From Pseudomonas sp. L5B5 (GTDB lineage Bacteria; Pseudomonadota; Gammaproteobacteria; Pseudomonadales; Pseudomonadaceae), in NCBI RefSeq assembly GCF_020520285.1, contig NZ_CP084742.1:6435501-6499500 (forward strand): DNA of 64,000 bases. Reading direction: 5' to 3'. Position numbers and translations under genes: made by a program. Below the pieces are notes generated by a model. It was not told the origin of the DNA and ran no database searches. It was given only the letters and a program-made list of their open reading frames with translations. Positions within the stretch are counted from its first letter, which is position 1, and every line of letters begins with the position of its first letter. Positions 40,161-47,545 of the stretch are shown piece by piece.

Positions 40161-40709
40161 GTGGCAGGGGCAGTGCTTGATGTAACCATTGATACGTCGG
40201 TAGCCGGACGCGGGCTGGAGCTGCTGATTGAGCGCCTTGGCTCGTTGAGGGTGCCGCTTAACGACATTGGTGAGTATCTGCACATGTCCGTTGACGGGCG
40301 GGCACGGCGCCAGGTTGGGCCGGATGGATCGCCTTGGGCTCCCTTGTCGCCGCGCACCCTTGCAAGGAAGCGCGGAAATAAAATCCTCCGCGATACGGGT
40401 GCGCTGCTCGACACGCTGCGTCACCAGGTCAGCAATGAAGAACTCCAGTTCGGTACAGACCGGCCCTACGGAGCTATCCACCAGTTCGGCGGCAAGGTCA
40501 ATCATGCGGCTAGATCGCAGCAGGTGTACTTCAAGGAGAAAGGTGGCGTGGTCGGCAACCGCTTCGTGAAGAAGAGGCAATCGAATTTCTCACAGTGGGT
40601 GACGCACGGAGCGAGATCCGTAGAAATGCCAGCGCGTCCCTACCTTGGATTGTCGAGCGAGGACGAGGTGGAGATTGTGGAGATCGTTGGTGCCTACCTG
40701 AAGGGGTAA
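40161..40709 (+). CDS. Virion morphogenesis protein (Mu G-like)
   Basis: 182 residues starting at GTG with AAGGAGG upstream. RRQVGPDGSPWAPLSPRTLA followed by RKRGNKILRDTGALLDTLRH is the signature of the Mu G/phage virion morphogenesis family, which helps join head and tail. It is the last gene before a 292-bp gap. Confidence 0.9.
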   Translation: MAGAVLDVTIDTSVAGRGLELLIERLGSLRVPLNDIGEYLHMSVDGRARRQVGPDGSPWAPLSPRTLARKRGNKILRDTGALLDTLRHQVSNEELQFGTDRPYGAIHQFGGKVNHAARSQQVYFKEKGGVVGNRFVKKRQSNFSQWVTHGARSVEMPARPYLGLSSEDEVEIVEIVGAYLKG

Positions 40710-41001
40710 GCGGGTCATCTAAAAAATTGCTCATTTGAGCGTGCTGAAGGGCATAGCTGGTGCATCCGGCTGGGAATCGAGCTAAAGCACCGTTAGACCA
40801 CCGTTAGATTTCGTTCTGGGGCCATCGTCGGCCAGTAGCTGGCATTGAGATTCTTCTAAAGGCTGGAAAACCCCAAAAACTGACCCGCTCGCGGCTCGAA
40901 GCGAGGTAGCATTCTCGGCTCTCAAGTAACCCCTCTCAGCCTGCGCTTTCTTGCGTCGGGCTTAAAAACACTCTCTCCCTCATGCCGAACAAACTGGCGG
41001 C
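40710..41001. other. Gene-free gap between G and I, candidate strong gyrase site and late promoter region
   Basis: 292 bp with no credible ORF, the only large gap in the late block. In Mu the strong gyrase-binding site lies between G and I at the middle of the genome. Here the gap is centred about 19.0 kb from the left end of a 34.9-kb prophage. It includes a short direct repeat (ACCGTTAGA twice, 40790-40809) and a hairpin (CTCGC/GCGAG near 40890-40910). A promoter for I is also possible near 40950-40980. Confidence 0.5.
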
Positions 41002-41982
41002 ATGAAAACACTTCTCGCACTAAACACTGATCTGTCGGCGATGCCTTCCACTGAAGGCAAGGCGCCTGAGTGGATCGAGCTGATTCCCTCCGGCCCGAAT
41101 GTCACTGGTCGTGATGGCCGTACCTGGCTGTTCGACGACCTGGCTCAGCAGCTCGTGCTCGCAGCCTTTGTCGGTCGCGGTATCGATATGGTGATTGATT
41201 GGGAGCACGCCACCGAAGTGGTGGCGCCCAAGGGGGAAGAAGCCCCTGCTTCGGGCTGGATCGATCGCTTAGAACTGCGCGACGGCGCTCTGTGGGGCCA
41301 TGTCACCTGGACGCCCAGGGCAGAGGCTCAAGTCGTGGCCCGCGAGTATCGCTTTGTATCCCCCGTATTCGACTACGACGACACCTACCGCCGAATTCTT
41401 CGGATGGTCAGCGTCGGCCTGACGAACAAACCGAACCTGGTGCTGACAGCACTGAACCATGAGCAATCGGAGACTCAAAAAGTGCCACTTTCTCTCGCAT
41501 TAGCGGCGGCCCTCGGGCTGGACGCCAGCGCAACCGATGAACAAGCCGTCGCCGCAGTAACTCAACTCAAGGCAACCGCCACCGCCCGCAACAGCGAGCA
41601 ACCGAGCCTGGACAAATTCGTCCCGCGTGGCGACTACGACCAAGCCGTGTCCCGCGCAACGAACGCCGAACAGGCCCTGGAAACCCGCAAGGCTAATGAT
41701 CACAAGGCAGTCGTCGAAACCGAAATCGCTGCTGCGCTGAAGGCCGGCAAGATCACGCCGGCCACCGTCGACTACCACCGTGCCGCTTGTTCGGAGCAGG
41801 CCGGGCTCGACCGTTTCCGCGAATACGTAAAGGCCGCGCCTGCTGTTGGCGACCCGTCCGGCCTGGACGAGCGCCAACCGGAAGTCATCGCTACCGCGCT
41901 CAACGCCGAACAGCGGGCCGTATGTGCTCAGCTCGGCCTGGACCCCGTGGAGTTCGCAAAAAACCTGAAGAGTGAGGGCTGA
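41002..41982 (+). CDS. Mu I-like prohead protease/scaffold
   Basis: 326 residues. The N-terminal half is the I protease (APEWIELIPSGPNVTGRDGR, MVIDWEHATEVVAPKGEEAP, YRFVSPVFDYDDTYRRILRM). The C-terminal half is helical and acidic, as in a scaffold. An in-frame GTG at 41482 with GGAG 9 bp upstream could start a separate scaffold (the Mu Z protein), giving 166 residues. The protease matures the prohead. Next gene follows after 2 bp. Confidence 0.9.
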   Translation: MKTLLALNTDLSAMPSTEGKAPEWIELIPSGPNVTGRDGRTWLFDDLAQQLVLAAFVGRGIDMVIDWEHATEVVAPKGEEAPASGWIDRLELRDGALWGHVTWTPRAEAQVVAREYRFVSPVFDYDDTYRRILRMVSVGLTNKPNLVLTALNHEQSETQKVPLSLALAAALGLDASATDEQAVAAVTQLKATATARNSEQPSLDKFVPRGDYDQAVSRATNAEQALETRKANDHKAVVETEIAAALKAGKITPATVDYHRAACSEQAGLDRFREYVKAAPAVGDPSGLDERQPEVIATALNAEQRAVCAQLGLDPVEFAKNLKSEG

Positions 41983-41984
41983 TC

Positions 41985-42380
41985 ATGGCTTTGACCGCTG
42001 ATCGCAATACCCCGATGCAGCAAGCAAAAACCTTGGCGCTCCGCGTGGGGGCTGGTGCGCTCATCTATGCCGGAGCGCAGGTTGTTCTCTCTCCGTCTGG
42101 CTTTGCAGTGCCAGGCAAAACCGCCGCCGGCCTCACCTACGTCGGCCGTGCCGAAGAGTCCGCTGACAACACAGGAGGTACTGATGGTGCGAAGACCGTC
42201 GAGGTCAGCCGTGGCGGAGCTTTCAAGTGGGGCAACGACGGGACCGTCACTCAAGCCCATCTGCTGAAACAGGCCTATGTCGTCGATGACGCCACGGTAA
42301 GCGCTACCGACGGTGGCGGCACTCGCTCGCATTCTGGGCTGATTGTTGGTGTCGATTCTGACGGTGTTTGGGTCGAGTAA
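41985..42380 (+). CDS. Capsid decoration/cement-like protein
   Basis: 131 residues, small and glycine/threonine rich (VLSPSGFAVPGKTAAGLTYV, GGAFKWGNDGTVTQAHL). It lies between the scaffold/protease and the major capsid protein, where decoration proteins are encoded. The beta-rich sequence supports that role, but the family is not certain. Confidence 0.7.
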   Translation: MALTADRNTPMQQAKTLALRVGAGALIYAGAQVVLSPSGFAVPGKTAAGLTYVGRAEESADNTGGTDGAKTVEVSRGGAFKWGNDGTVTQAHLLKQAYVVDDATVSATDGGGTRSHSGLIVGVDSDGVWVE

Positions 42381-42405
42381 CCCTTAATAAAGGAGCGCAT
42401 TGCGC

Positions 42406-43314
42406 ATGCTGGTCAATAAGAGTTCCATTCAGGCGGCATTCGTCGCCATCAAGACCCTGTTCAACAACGCCTTTGCAGCGGCGCCGAGCAGTTGGGAAAA
42501 AATCGCCATGAAGGTGCCCTCCAGCACGGGGAGCAACCTCTACGCTTGGCTATCTGCGTTTCCACGGATGCGCCGCTGGATCGGTGACAAGCACGTCAAG
42601 AACCTCCAGGCCTACACCTATTCGGTGGTGAACGAGGACTTCGAGGCCACTGTGGAAGTGGATCGCAACCACATCGAAGACGACCAACTCGGTATCTACG
42701 ACCCCCAAGCCAAGATGGCTGGTTTCTCAGCTAAGCAGCTTCCTGACGAACTTGTGTTCGAACTGGTGAACAAGTCCTTCTCCGAGCGCTGCTATGACGG
42801 CCAGTACTTCTTTGATACCGATCACCCGGTGGCGGGCCAAAGTGTTAGCAACATGGGGACCAAGCGTCTGTCCATTGCGACCCTGGCCGATGCCGAAGCC
42901 AGCTACGGTGCCGCGTGGACCGTCATGCAGGAGTTCAAGGACGAGGACGGCCGCCCCATCAACGTTGCGCCAACTGTGCTGCTGGTGCCGCCTGCACTGC
43001 GAGACACTGCGCGCCGACTGCTGACCACGGAGAAGCTGGCGAACGGCGAGGACAACCCCTACAAGGGCACTGCGGAAGTGGTCGTTGAACCTCGCCTCAC
43101 CTCACGCACTGCGTGGTTCCTGCTGGATACCAGCAAGCCGGTCCTGCCGTTCATCTACCAAGAACGCAAGGCGCCGGTGTTCGTCCAGCAAACCGCCCCC
43201 GAAGCCGACGATGTTTTCAACCGCAAGAAATTCAAGTTCGGCGCCGAGGCGCGTGCGGCGGCTGGCTACGGTTTCTGGCAACTGGCCTATGGCTCCACTG
43301 GTACGGGGAGCTAA
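42406..43314 (+). CDS. Major capsid protein (Mu T-like)
   Basis: 302 residues. The T-family pattern includes IKTLFNNAFAAAPSSWEKIA, YAWLSAFPRMRRWIGDKHVK and AYTYSVVNEDFEATVEVDRN. The ATG at 42406 is preferred to a TTG at 42400; AGGAG precedes both. It builds the icosahedral head. Confidence 0.94.
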   Translation: MLVNKSSIQAAFVAIKTLFNNAFAAAPSSWEKIAMKVPSSTGSNLYAWLSAFPRMRRWIGDKHVKNLQAYTYSVVNEDFEATVEVDRNHIEDDQLGIYDPQAKMAGFSAKQLPDELVFELVNKSFSERCYDGQYFFDTDHPVAGQSVSNMGTKRLSIATLADAEASYGAAWTVMQEFKDEDGRPINVAPTVLLVPPALRDTARRLLTTEKLANGEDNPYKGTAEVVVEPRLTSRTAWFLLDTSKPVLPFIYQERKAPVFVQQTAPEADDVFNRKKFKFGAEARAAAGYGFWQLAYGSTGTGS

Positions 43315-43316
43315 TC

Positions 43317-43967
43317 ATGGGCGTAATCATCAAATCCACTACTGACGGGTTTCGTCGCGGTGGTATCGCTCATCGCGCCAAGGGCACCTATTACCCAGAC
43401 GGCGCACTGACCGAGCAACAACTAGCCATGATGCGAGTTGACCCTGGTCTGCTGGTCGTCGAGGGCGTGCAAGAGGGGGCTCTCCAGGTAGGCCAGGACA
43501 ACGCTGAGCTGGTTCAGGAAATGCGCAACACAATCGCCACGATGACATCGGAGGCAAGTGGCGCTATTGCAGCGCTGGAGCGCGATCTGGAGCAAGTTCG
43601 CGCCGGACTGATGGCGGCGTCTTCCGACCTGGTGGCGGTGCTCGCTCAACATCAGGCAGCACCTGGTCTGATCGTTGAGGCGGCAAAGCTGCTGACTCCA
43701 GCAGATCCCGCGCAGGAGGGCGCGATTTGTATCCTGGCTGACAGCCTGGCCGCCCTCGTCATCGAGCACCTTCGACCGCATACCCAGGCGCTGGAGGCGC
43801 AGGACCATGGACGCAACTCGACGCTCGACAGTGCCGGCAATCTTGAGTCGTCGCCGAGTCCGGCGCCGTTTCCGGCAGTGGCTCCGGCAACTGGTGATAA
43901 GCCGGAGGCCGTGACCGAAAAGGCTGCGGGCAAGCGCGGTGCGGCCAGCAAGAAGGGAGCCGAGTAA
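43317..43967 (+). CDS. Mu gp35-like protein (HI1506-related)
   Basis: 216 residues. The N-terminal part (FRRGGIAHRAKGTYYPDGAL, then TEQQLAMMRVDPGLLVV) matches the small protein that follows T in Mu-like phages. The C-terminal half is a low-complexity alanine-rich extension ending in lysines. Function unknown, probably structural. TAATG junction with the next gene. Confidence 0.82.
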   Translation: MGVIIKSTTDGFRRGGIAHRAKGTYYPDGALTEQQLAMMRVDPGLLVVEGVQEGALQVGQDNAELVQEMRNTIATMTSEASGAIAALERDLEQVRAGLMAASSDLVAVLAQHQAAPGLIVEAAKLLTPADPAQEGAICILADSLAALVIEHLRPHTQALEAQDHGRNSTLDSAGNLESSPSPAPFPAVAPATGDKPEAVTEKAAGKRGAASKKGAE

Positions 43968-44458
43968 TGAACCTCTCGCTGCCGAGCGCAATCGCGATCA
44001 TCACCCGCTTCGGTGCCCGTGATATTGCGGATCTTGCGGTCCCTCAAACCCATCGGCCCATTGACGGCGCGCTTCTGGAGGCGGCGGCCAACGGTTCGCC
44101 ATTGGATGACTGGGAGCCGGAAGATGTGGCGTCGGCCGTGGCTGCGTTGGCAAGGATCGCTGACGCCGCTAGCCGCGCTCGCAGCGAGGTTCAGTATTAC
44201 CTGCGCTATCGCCAAGCTGGACAGGATGCCCCGGACTGGGTGGCTGACGATCTGCCCGAACTAACCCGGTTTCACCTGTACGGCGAGAAGGCCAATGCCG
44301 AATCGGCTGTGCGCCTGCGCTACCGCGACATCATCAAGCGGCTTGAAAACCTTGCCGCCGAGGACGAGAAGCGCGGTGCGGCCGAGTCTGGACAGTCTGG
44401 TCTTCAGATCAGTCATCAGTCGCGGATGTTCAGCCGCAGCACGTTAAGGGGGTTGTGA
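43967..44458 (+). CDS. DUF1320 head-tail connector (Mu gp36-like)
   Basis: 163 residues. AITRFGARDIADLAV-like start (IIAITRF region), DAASRARSEVQYYLRYRQAG and a C-terminal LRYRDIIKRLENLAAEDEKR fit DUF1320. These form a ring below the portal. Coupled to both neighbours. Confidence 0.88.
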   Translation: MNLSLPSAIAIITRFGARDIADLAVPQTHRPIDGALLEAAANGSPLDDWEPEDVASAVAALARIADAASRARSEVQYYLRYRQAGQDAPDWVADDLPELTRFHLYGEKANAESAVRLRYRDIIKRLENLAAEDEKRGAAESGQSGLQISHQSRMFSRSTLRGL

Positions 44459-45027
44459 TGCTTGGCGAGTTTGAGGACGCCATTCAAGCGCGGCTGAAGG
44501 AGTTGCTGAAGCAATTGCCGCGACTGCATGTCGACAGCTACGGCGGCGAGCTGAGCGACCCAGACCTACTGGTCGACCTGCTCAAGCTCACCCCAAGTGT
44601 GTTGATCACGACCCCGAAAGTAACCTTCCGCAAGGCGAGCCAAGTCCGGCGTTACACGGCAGCGGTGGTGTTTCGCCTGGTTATCTCAAGCCGGTCTGTT
44701 CGTGGTGAGCGTGAAACCCGGCGCGGCACAGTTGCCTCAGACCCTGGCAGCTACTGGATTTGGGAAAGCTGCATGCGCCTGCTGACAGGCTGGCAACACA
44801 GGCCAGGTGGAGCCCGTGTGTCGCCAACCGAGTTCGCAAACCTGGTCAACGGCAAGTTCGACGCCAGTCACCTGTCGGTGCTTGGTCAGAGCTTCGCCGT
44901 CGAGCTGGACTGGGAGATCCCAGAAGAAGAACTGCCAATGCTGGAGGGCATTGACCTGTCGTACCACGTACCGGCTGACAACCCGGATGTGGTCGTAACC
45001 GATTCGATTGAACTGAGGAACCTGTGA
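44458..45027 (+). CDS. Tail-completion protein (Mu gp37-like)
   Basis: 189 residues. LPRLHVDSYGGELSDPDLLV, then PSVLITTPKVTFRKASQVRR and a C-terminal FAVELDWEIPEEELP give the gp37 pattern. It would close the tail tube against the head. Start ATG at 44458 overlapping the previous stop (TGATG). Confidence 0.86.
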   Translation: MLGEFEDAIQARLKELLKQLPRLHVDSYGGELSDPDLLVDLLKLTPSVLITTPKVTFRKASQVRRYTAAVVFRLVISSRSVRGERETRRGTVASDPGSYWIWESCMRLLTGWQHRPGGARVSPTEFANLVNGKFDASHLSVLGQSFAVELDWEIPEEELPMLEGIDLSYHVPADNPDVVVTDSIELRNL

Positions 45028-45254
45028 TGCGTGTTATCGCTACTGAGCATCCCGTGCCAATGCTCCCGGCCGGCGACCAGTCGAGCGGCTTTATCAAGCC
45101 AGCCCCGGCTGATCCTATCGACGTGCCTGAGCACTCTTACTACCAGCGCCGCATTGCTTCCGGCGAGCTGAAGGTTGTTGCTGATGATCAGCCAGCCACC
45201 ACCAGTACCGGCAAGGGCGGTGCCAAAACGGTCGCCAAGGATACCGCTCAATGA
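45027..45254 (+). CDS. DUF2635 protein (Mu gp38-like)
   Basis: 75 residues. DVPEHSYYQRRIASGELKVV in the middle is the DUF2635 signature. It always precedes the sheath gene in Mu-like phages. Function unknown. Start ATG at 45027 (TGATG with the previous gene); ATGA overlap with the sheath gene. Confidence 0.87.
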   Translation: MRVIATEHPVPMLPAGDQSSGFIKPAPADPIDVPEHSYYQRRIASGELKVVADDQPATTSTGKGGAKTVAKDTAQ

Positions 45255-46348
45255 CCATTCCTTTTGACACGATCCCTGCATCGATCCGCAAGCCGGGCGT
45301 ATACATGGAATTCAACCTGCGCATGGCGGTGCGGAACCTGCCGACCAATCCCCAGCACATCTGCCTGGTTGTTCCGCTGGGAGCTGGAGCCACTGCTGAA
45401 CCGTTGGTGCCGGTCCAGGTCTACAGCGCGGCCGAGGCGCAAGAGCAGTTCGGCCCTGTGGCCGGGGAAATGGTTTCGGCTTTGCTCGCGGCCTACCGTT
45501 ATGCAGCGGTGTCCTGTGTCGGTATCGCTGTGATCGGCACCGAAGAGCCTGATATCTCGGCAGCACTGGCGGCTAGTGCCCTGGGCGGCTACACCATTCT
45601 GGTGCCAGCCTGGTTCAGTCAGGCGGCCATGACGTCGCTGCGTACCCACATCAATACCTATACCGACTCGATTGAACAGCAATCCATCCTCGGTGTTGGT
45701 GCCGTCACGTCGACAATTTCCGCTGCAACTGCCCTGGCTGCGTCGCTGAACAGTGGCGCAATCAGTCTGGCGCTGCTGCCAGGTACTTCATCATCTGCGC
45801 GCCAGGTCGCCGCCGCTTACGCTGCAATGATCGCTTCGGAAGAAGATCCGGCCCGGCCACTCAACACCCTGACACTTACAGGTACTGCCGTTCCGCCAGT
45901 CGCCAAGCGTCTGGGGCGAACCGAGCAAGAAACCTGTCTCAAGAACGGCGTCACCCCGCTGGAGGTGGGGGTGGGTGATGTGGTGCAGATCGTTCGTGCC
46001 ATCTCTACCTACACCAAAAGCGCGGCCGGTGCAGGTGACGTTTCGCTGCTCGATCTGACAACCATTCGCACGTTGTATTACGTGCGGCAGGCCTGTCGTG
46101 ACCGGATTCGTTTGCGCTTCCCGCGCGACAAGCTGTCGAGCAGGACCCCGGCAGCGGTGCGCGGCGAGCTGCTCGACGTGCTCAAGAAGCTTGAGGATCT
46201 GGAGATTGTCGAGAACGTCGATGACAACGCAGACGGCTTGGTCGTCGAGCGTTCAGGTCAAGACGCGAACCGGCTGAACGGTTCCATTCCCGCCGATGTT
46301 GTGAATGGCCTGCATGTGTTTGCTGGCCGAATCGACCTGCTGCTCTAA
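45251..46348 (+). CDS. Contractile tail sheath protein (Mu L-like, short form)
   Basis: 365 residues, against 495 in Mu. It starts SIRKPGVYMEFNLRMAVRNL, the N-terminal sheath strand, and ends with AAVRGELLDVLKKLEDLEIV, then DANRLNGSIPADVVNGLHVF and RIDLL, the C-terminal interlocking arm. The shorter length suggests loss of an outer surface domain. It polymerises around the tube and contracts to drive it through the envelope. Confidence 0.9.
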   Translation: MTIPFDTIPASIRKPGVYMEFNLRMAVRNLPTNPQHICLVVPLGAGATAEPLVPVQVYSAAEAQEQFGPVAGEMVSALLAAYRYAAVSCVGIAVIGTEEPDISAALAASALGGYTILVPAWFSQAAMTSLRTHINTYTDSIEQQSILGVGAVTSTISAATALAASLNSGAISLALLPGTSSSARQVAAAYAAMIASEEDPARPLNTLTLTGTAVPPVAKRLGRTEQETCLKNGVTPLEVGVGDVVQIVRAISTYTKSAAGAGDVSLLDLTTIRTLYYVRQACRDRIRLRFPRDKLSSRTPAAVRGELLDVLKKLEDLEIVENVDDNADGLVVERSGQDANRLNGSIPADVVNGLHVFAGRIDLLL

Positions 46349-46360
46349 CCGGAGATCCCC

Positions 46361-46732
46361 ATGTCTGATAACCATGTAGGGCAGATCGTTCTGTCCATCA
46401 ACGGCCAAGACTATGACATTAAGAGCCTCGACCACTCGCTGAAAACAGGTCGAGTTGTCGTCAAGACGATGAACCGCACCGGCCGCCCCAAGGGCACCGC
46501 CAAAGGCATCGAAGACCATGAGCTGCGTGTAACCGTTGCGGTTCCGAAAACTGGCGAACCCAACTGGCGCGCCATGCTCGACGCCAAAATCACTATCGAG
46601 CCTCTCGACGGTGGCGGTCAGCGCGAGACCTGGACGGGTGTCGCTCTGATGGAAATGGGCAGCAAGTACCAGCTCGAAGGTGAGGCCACCCGCGATCTGA
46701 CCCTTTCTGCTCTGAACTACTACATGGAGTGA
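46361..46732 (+). CDS. Tail tube protein (Mu M-like)
   Basis: 123 residues, beta-rich: GQIVLSINGQDYDIKSLDHS, KTMNRTGRPKGTAKGIEDHE and SKYQLEGEATRDLTLSALNY are the family pattern. It stacks as hexamers to form the inner tail tube. Confidence 0.9.
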   Translation: MSDNHVGQIVLSINGQDYDIKSLDHSLKTGRVVVKTMNRTGRPKGTAKGIEDHELRVTVAVPKTGEPNWRAMLDAKITIEPLDGGGQRETWTGVALMEMGSKYQLEGEATRDLTLSALNYYME

Positions 46733-46736
46733 CGTT

Positions 46737-47105
46737 ATGACTGATCAAAGCAAGCGTTGGGATGGGCTCACCATCAAGGGCCAGTTGGAAATCGGGGTGT
46801 GGTACGCAGGCACGCGGCACAAGGAATTTGCCCTGCGTGTGGCTGTGGCCGGTGACATGATCGCCGCCCAGCAACAGCACCCCGAGGGGCCGCTGCAACT
46901 CATCACTGTCGAGGTTTACCGTCGCCAGTTGCTTTCGCTGGGGCAGATCCCGGCAGATGCGTTGACCACGGAGCTACTGCTGGAAGAGCTGGCCGAGTCC
47001 GACCTGGCGCTCATTTCTGAGGCGGATGTCGGACTGGAAAAAAAGCTCAAGCCGCAGAAGGCGGCACAGTCACCGACTGGCGACGCATCGAGCACGCCCT
47101 CGTAA
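46737..47105 (+). CDS. Tail assembly chaperone, short form (Mu gp41-like)
   Basis: 122 residues. The first 100 (DGLTIKGQLEIGVWYAGTRH, KEFALRVAVAGDMIAAQQQH) match the gp41/tail-assembly family, and the last 20 are low-complexity. A shift to the -1 frame at 47039-47045 gives the longer partner ending at 47239, so this is the analogue of lambda G and this frame stops at 47103-47105. Confidence 0.88.
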   Translation: MTDQSKRWDGLTIKGQLEIGVWYAGTRHKEFALRVAVAGDMIAAQQQHPEGPLQLITVEVYRRQLLSLGQIPADALTTELLLEELAESDLALISEADVGLEKKLKPQKAAQSPTGDASSTPS

Positions 47106-47239
47106 GGCACGGCTACCGGCTCGACGAGATCCGCGCAATGACTCGACAAGAGATCGACGCGCGAATCGATCTGCTGATCGGTAGGAAGAAAAACACAACT
47201 CGATACGTGGCCCGAGGGAAAGGGAAGAAAAGACGATGA
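46737..47239 (+). CDS. Tail assembly chaperone, -1 frameshifted long form (G-T-like)
   Basis: After the codons GAA AAA AAG a -1 slip reads on as AQAAEGGTVTDWRRIEHALV, then RHGYRLDEIRAMTRQEIDAR, and a lysine-rich end to a TGA at 47237-47239, about 167 residues in all. That stop overlaps the next ATG (ATGA), which is strong evidence that the frame is translated. Frameshifted pairs of this type chaperone the tape measure during tail assembly. It needs the slip, so it should be made at a lower level than the short form. Confidence 0.8.
47039..47065 (+). promoter_or_regulatory. Programmed -1 frameshift signal
   Basis: The heptamer A AAA AAG (47039-47045), read in the zero frame as GAA AAA AAG, is the most efficient type of slip site in E. 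coli. Five bases later GCCGC-AGAAG-GCGGC (47051-47065) forms a perfect 5-bp hairpin that could pause the ribosome. Confidence 0.8.
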
Positions 47240-47490
47240 CTATCCAATGTGTGGCTTTGCCCCAGGCCGACTTTGAGGCTCTTGAAAACTCGTTCCACGC
47301 TCACCGTGGCGCCGCGCTTCTTGTGCCGGGTGCTCAGGAGCCGATGCAGGCATTTCAAAAGGATCTTGTCGCCGCTGGTAAGCGGCTGGGCCTGGCTCCC
47401 GGCGAGCCCGGGAGCTATTCGGTGAGGCTCAAGCCAGGCGGTAGTGCCCACCTGTGCTGGGAAGTAGATAAAGCCGCGACCCACCACTGA
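47236..47490 (+). CDS. Unrecognised small tail-region protein
   Basis: 84 residues. The ATG overlaps the stop of the frameshifted chaperone. PQADFEALENSFHAHRGAAL and GSYSVRLKPGGSAHLCWEVD show mixed helix/strand. No family recognised. A terminator follows. Confidence 0.7.
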   Translation: MTIQCVALPQADFEALENSFHAHRGAALLVPGAQEPMQAFQKDLVAAGKRLGLAPGEPGSYSVRLKPGGSAHLCWEVDKAATHH

Positions 47491-47493
47491 TTC

Positions 47494-47517
47494 AAGGCCC
47501 GATTAGGGCCTTTCTTC
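47494..47517 (+). terminator. Terminator-like hairpin before the tape measure gene
   Basis: AAGGCCC pairs with GGGCCTT around GATTA and is followed by TCTTCT. It may lower tape measure expression relative to sheath and tube. Confidence 0.65.
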
Positions 47518-47545
47518 TGTATGAAAGTCTTTGGGAGATTCGTCG

